Part shown: positions 5,746 through 6,589 of the stretch, one piece after another
Layout: the number at the start of each line of letters is the position of its first letter
Position numbering within the stretch: position 1 is the stretch's first letter
Source of the DNA: an uncultured Collinsella sp.
Lineage (GTDB): Bacteria > Actinomycetota > Coriobacteriia > Coriobacteriales > Coriobacteriaceae
DNA: 6,589 nucleotides
Reading direction: 5' to 3'
Assembly (NCBI GenBank): GCA_937934355.1
Contig: CALGZY010000075.1
Coordinates: forward strand, 1 to 6,589
Made by a program: the position numbers and the translations under genes
Notes under the pieces: generated by a model
Seen by the model: the letters and a program-made list of their open reading frames with translations, nothing else
What the model was told of the DNA's origin: nothing
The model's database searches: none

Positions 5746-6589
5746 CGAAGCAGGGGAGACGCGCGCCGCAAGCGCCACGGACGCCGCAGCGCCCGCAGCC
5801 GGCGCCCAGCCCGTCTACCCGCACACCATGCGCCTGCAGCGCTTTTTGGCACGCGCGGGCGTGGCGAGCCGCCGCGGCTCGGAGGACCTGATGACCGCAG
5901 GCCGCGTGACCGTCAACGGCCAGGTCGCGACCGAGCTGGGCACCAAGGTCGACGTCGACCGCGACCAGATCGAGGTCGACGGCATGCCCGTCAAGCTCGG
6001 CCAGGGCGCCGTGTACCTAATGCTCTACAAGCCGACAGGCTACCTCACCACCATGAGCGATCCGCAGGAGCGCCCTTGCGTGGCCGACCTGGTCCCGCGC
6101 AACCGTTTTCCGGGGCTCTTCCCGGTGGGCCGCCTGGACCGCGATACCACGGGCCTTTTGCTCTTTACCACCGACGGCGATCTGTCGCAGGACTTGCTGC
6201 ACCCCAGCAAGCACGTCTACAAGACCTACCAGGCGCTCGTGGACGGCGAACTGTCCGAACGCGACCTCACGCCGCTGCGTCGCGGCATAGAGCTCGACGA
6301 CGGCCTGTGTCAGCCGGCAATCTGCCGTGTCATCAACGCGCGCGAGGCCGAGGCCGTGGCTCCGCAAGGCGTACAACTCGGCACCACCGCCGTTGAGGTC
6401 ATCATCCGCGAGGGCCGCAAGAACCAGGTCAAGCGCATGCTGAGCAAGATCCACCACCCGGTGATCCGCCTGCACCGCTGTAACTTTGCCGGCCTGGAGC
6501 TCAAGGACGTGGCCAAGGGCTCGTGGCGCGAGCTCACCGACCGCGAGGTGCAGATCCTCAAGGCCGGCGGTATCCCGCCTAAGCAGGCC
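5732..6589 (+). CDS. rluB: 23S rRNA pseudouridine synthase, RluB type (3' end off window)
   Basis: The enzyme isomerises a uridine to pseudouridine in helix 89-90 region RNA of the 23S rRNA peptidyl-transferase centre (E. coli RluB acts at U2605). An S4 RNA-binding domain starts at MRLQRFLARAGVASRR (33-48) and runs to about 84. The catalytic domain has GRLDRDTTGLLLFTTDGDL (133-151), with Asp136 as the catalytic residue, and the conserved EGRKNQVKRML (227-237). The frame is open for 286 residues to the window end, so the C-terminus is missing but probably close. The start at 5732 is chosen because GGAGG (5721-5725) lies 6 bases upstream. It adds a 32-residue Ala-rich extension before the S4 domain; ATG 5828 would begin at the S4 domain but has no Shine-Dalgarno. 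Overlap of 14 bp with scpB suggests translational coupling. RluE/RsuA relatives are less likely given the scpB context. Confidence 0.93.
   Translation, partial: MTRTNEAGETRAASATDAAAPAAGAQPVYPHTMRLQRFLARAGVASRRGSEDLMTAGRVTVNGQVATELGTKVDVDRDQIEVDGMPVKLGQGAVYLMLYKPTGYLTTMSDPQERPCVADLVPRNRFPGLFPVGRLDRDTTGLLLFTTDGDLSQDLLHPSKHVYKTYQALVDGELSERDLTPLRRGIELDDGLCQPAICRVINAREAEAVAPQGVQLGTTAVEVIIREGRKNQVKRMLSKIHHPVIRLHRCNFAGLELKDVAKGSWRELTDREVQILKAGGIPPKQA

Overview
The window looks like ordinary chromosome from a GC-rich bacterium. High GC in the genes, conventional Shine-Dalgarno sites and the run site-2 protease, scpA, scpB, rluB fit Actinomycetota or Firmicutes-type gene order. My best guess is a Coriobacteriia member such as Collinsella. 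That is inference from gene style and base composition; the window holds no taxonomic marker that I can verify.

Left part (1 to about 1080): an RNA-gene and intergenic region. A minus-strand tRNA with anticodon CAU (probably elongator Met, CCA encoded) lies at 176-251, with a -10 box on its 5' side and a weak terminator on its 3' side. A possible minus-strand gene may begin at 14 and leave the window. From 252 to about 920 I see no credible protein gene. This stretch holds an AT-rich part, a striking 168-bp nested inverted repeat (482-649, with 32-bp perfect arms), and then a GC-rich part with two back-to-back perfect hairpins (790-835). A well-formed promoter (TTGCAT, 17 bp, TATAGT) drives tRNA-Ala(GGC) at 962-1034, which carries the G3-U70 identity pair and is followed by a textbook intrinsic terminator.

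Right part (1110 to 6589): six plus-strand genes, tightly packed. They are a YheS/YdiF-type ABC-F ATPase, a 98-residue membrane protein of unknown function, an M50 site-2 protease-type membrane metallopeptidase, the condensin partners ScpA and ScpB, and an RluB-type 23S rRNA pseudouridine synthase open at the right edge. Junctions are a 14-bp overlap, a 9-bp gap, an 84-bp gap with a hairpin, a 12-bp gap and another 14-bp overlap. This suggests one operon, or two if transcription restarts in the 84-bp gap. The genes serve translation (ABC-F, RluB, tRNAs), chromosome folding with SMC (ScpA/ScpB) and membrane proteolysis.

I find no defence system, CRISPR array, transposase or phage gene. The least explained items are the long inverted repeat between the tRNA genes, the GC hairpin pair, and the small membrane protein between the ABC-F and protease genes.
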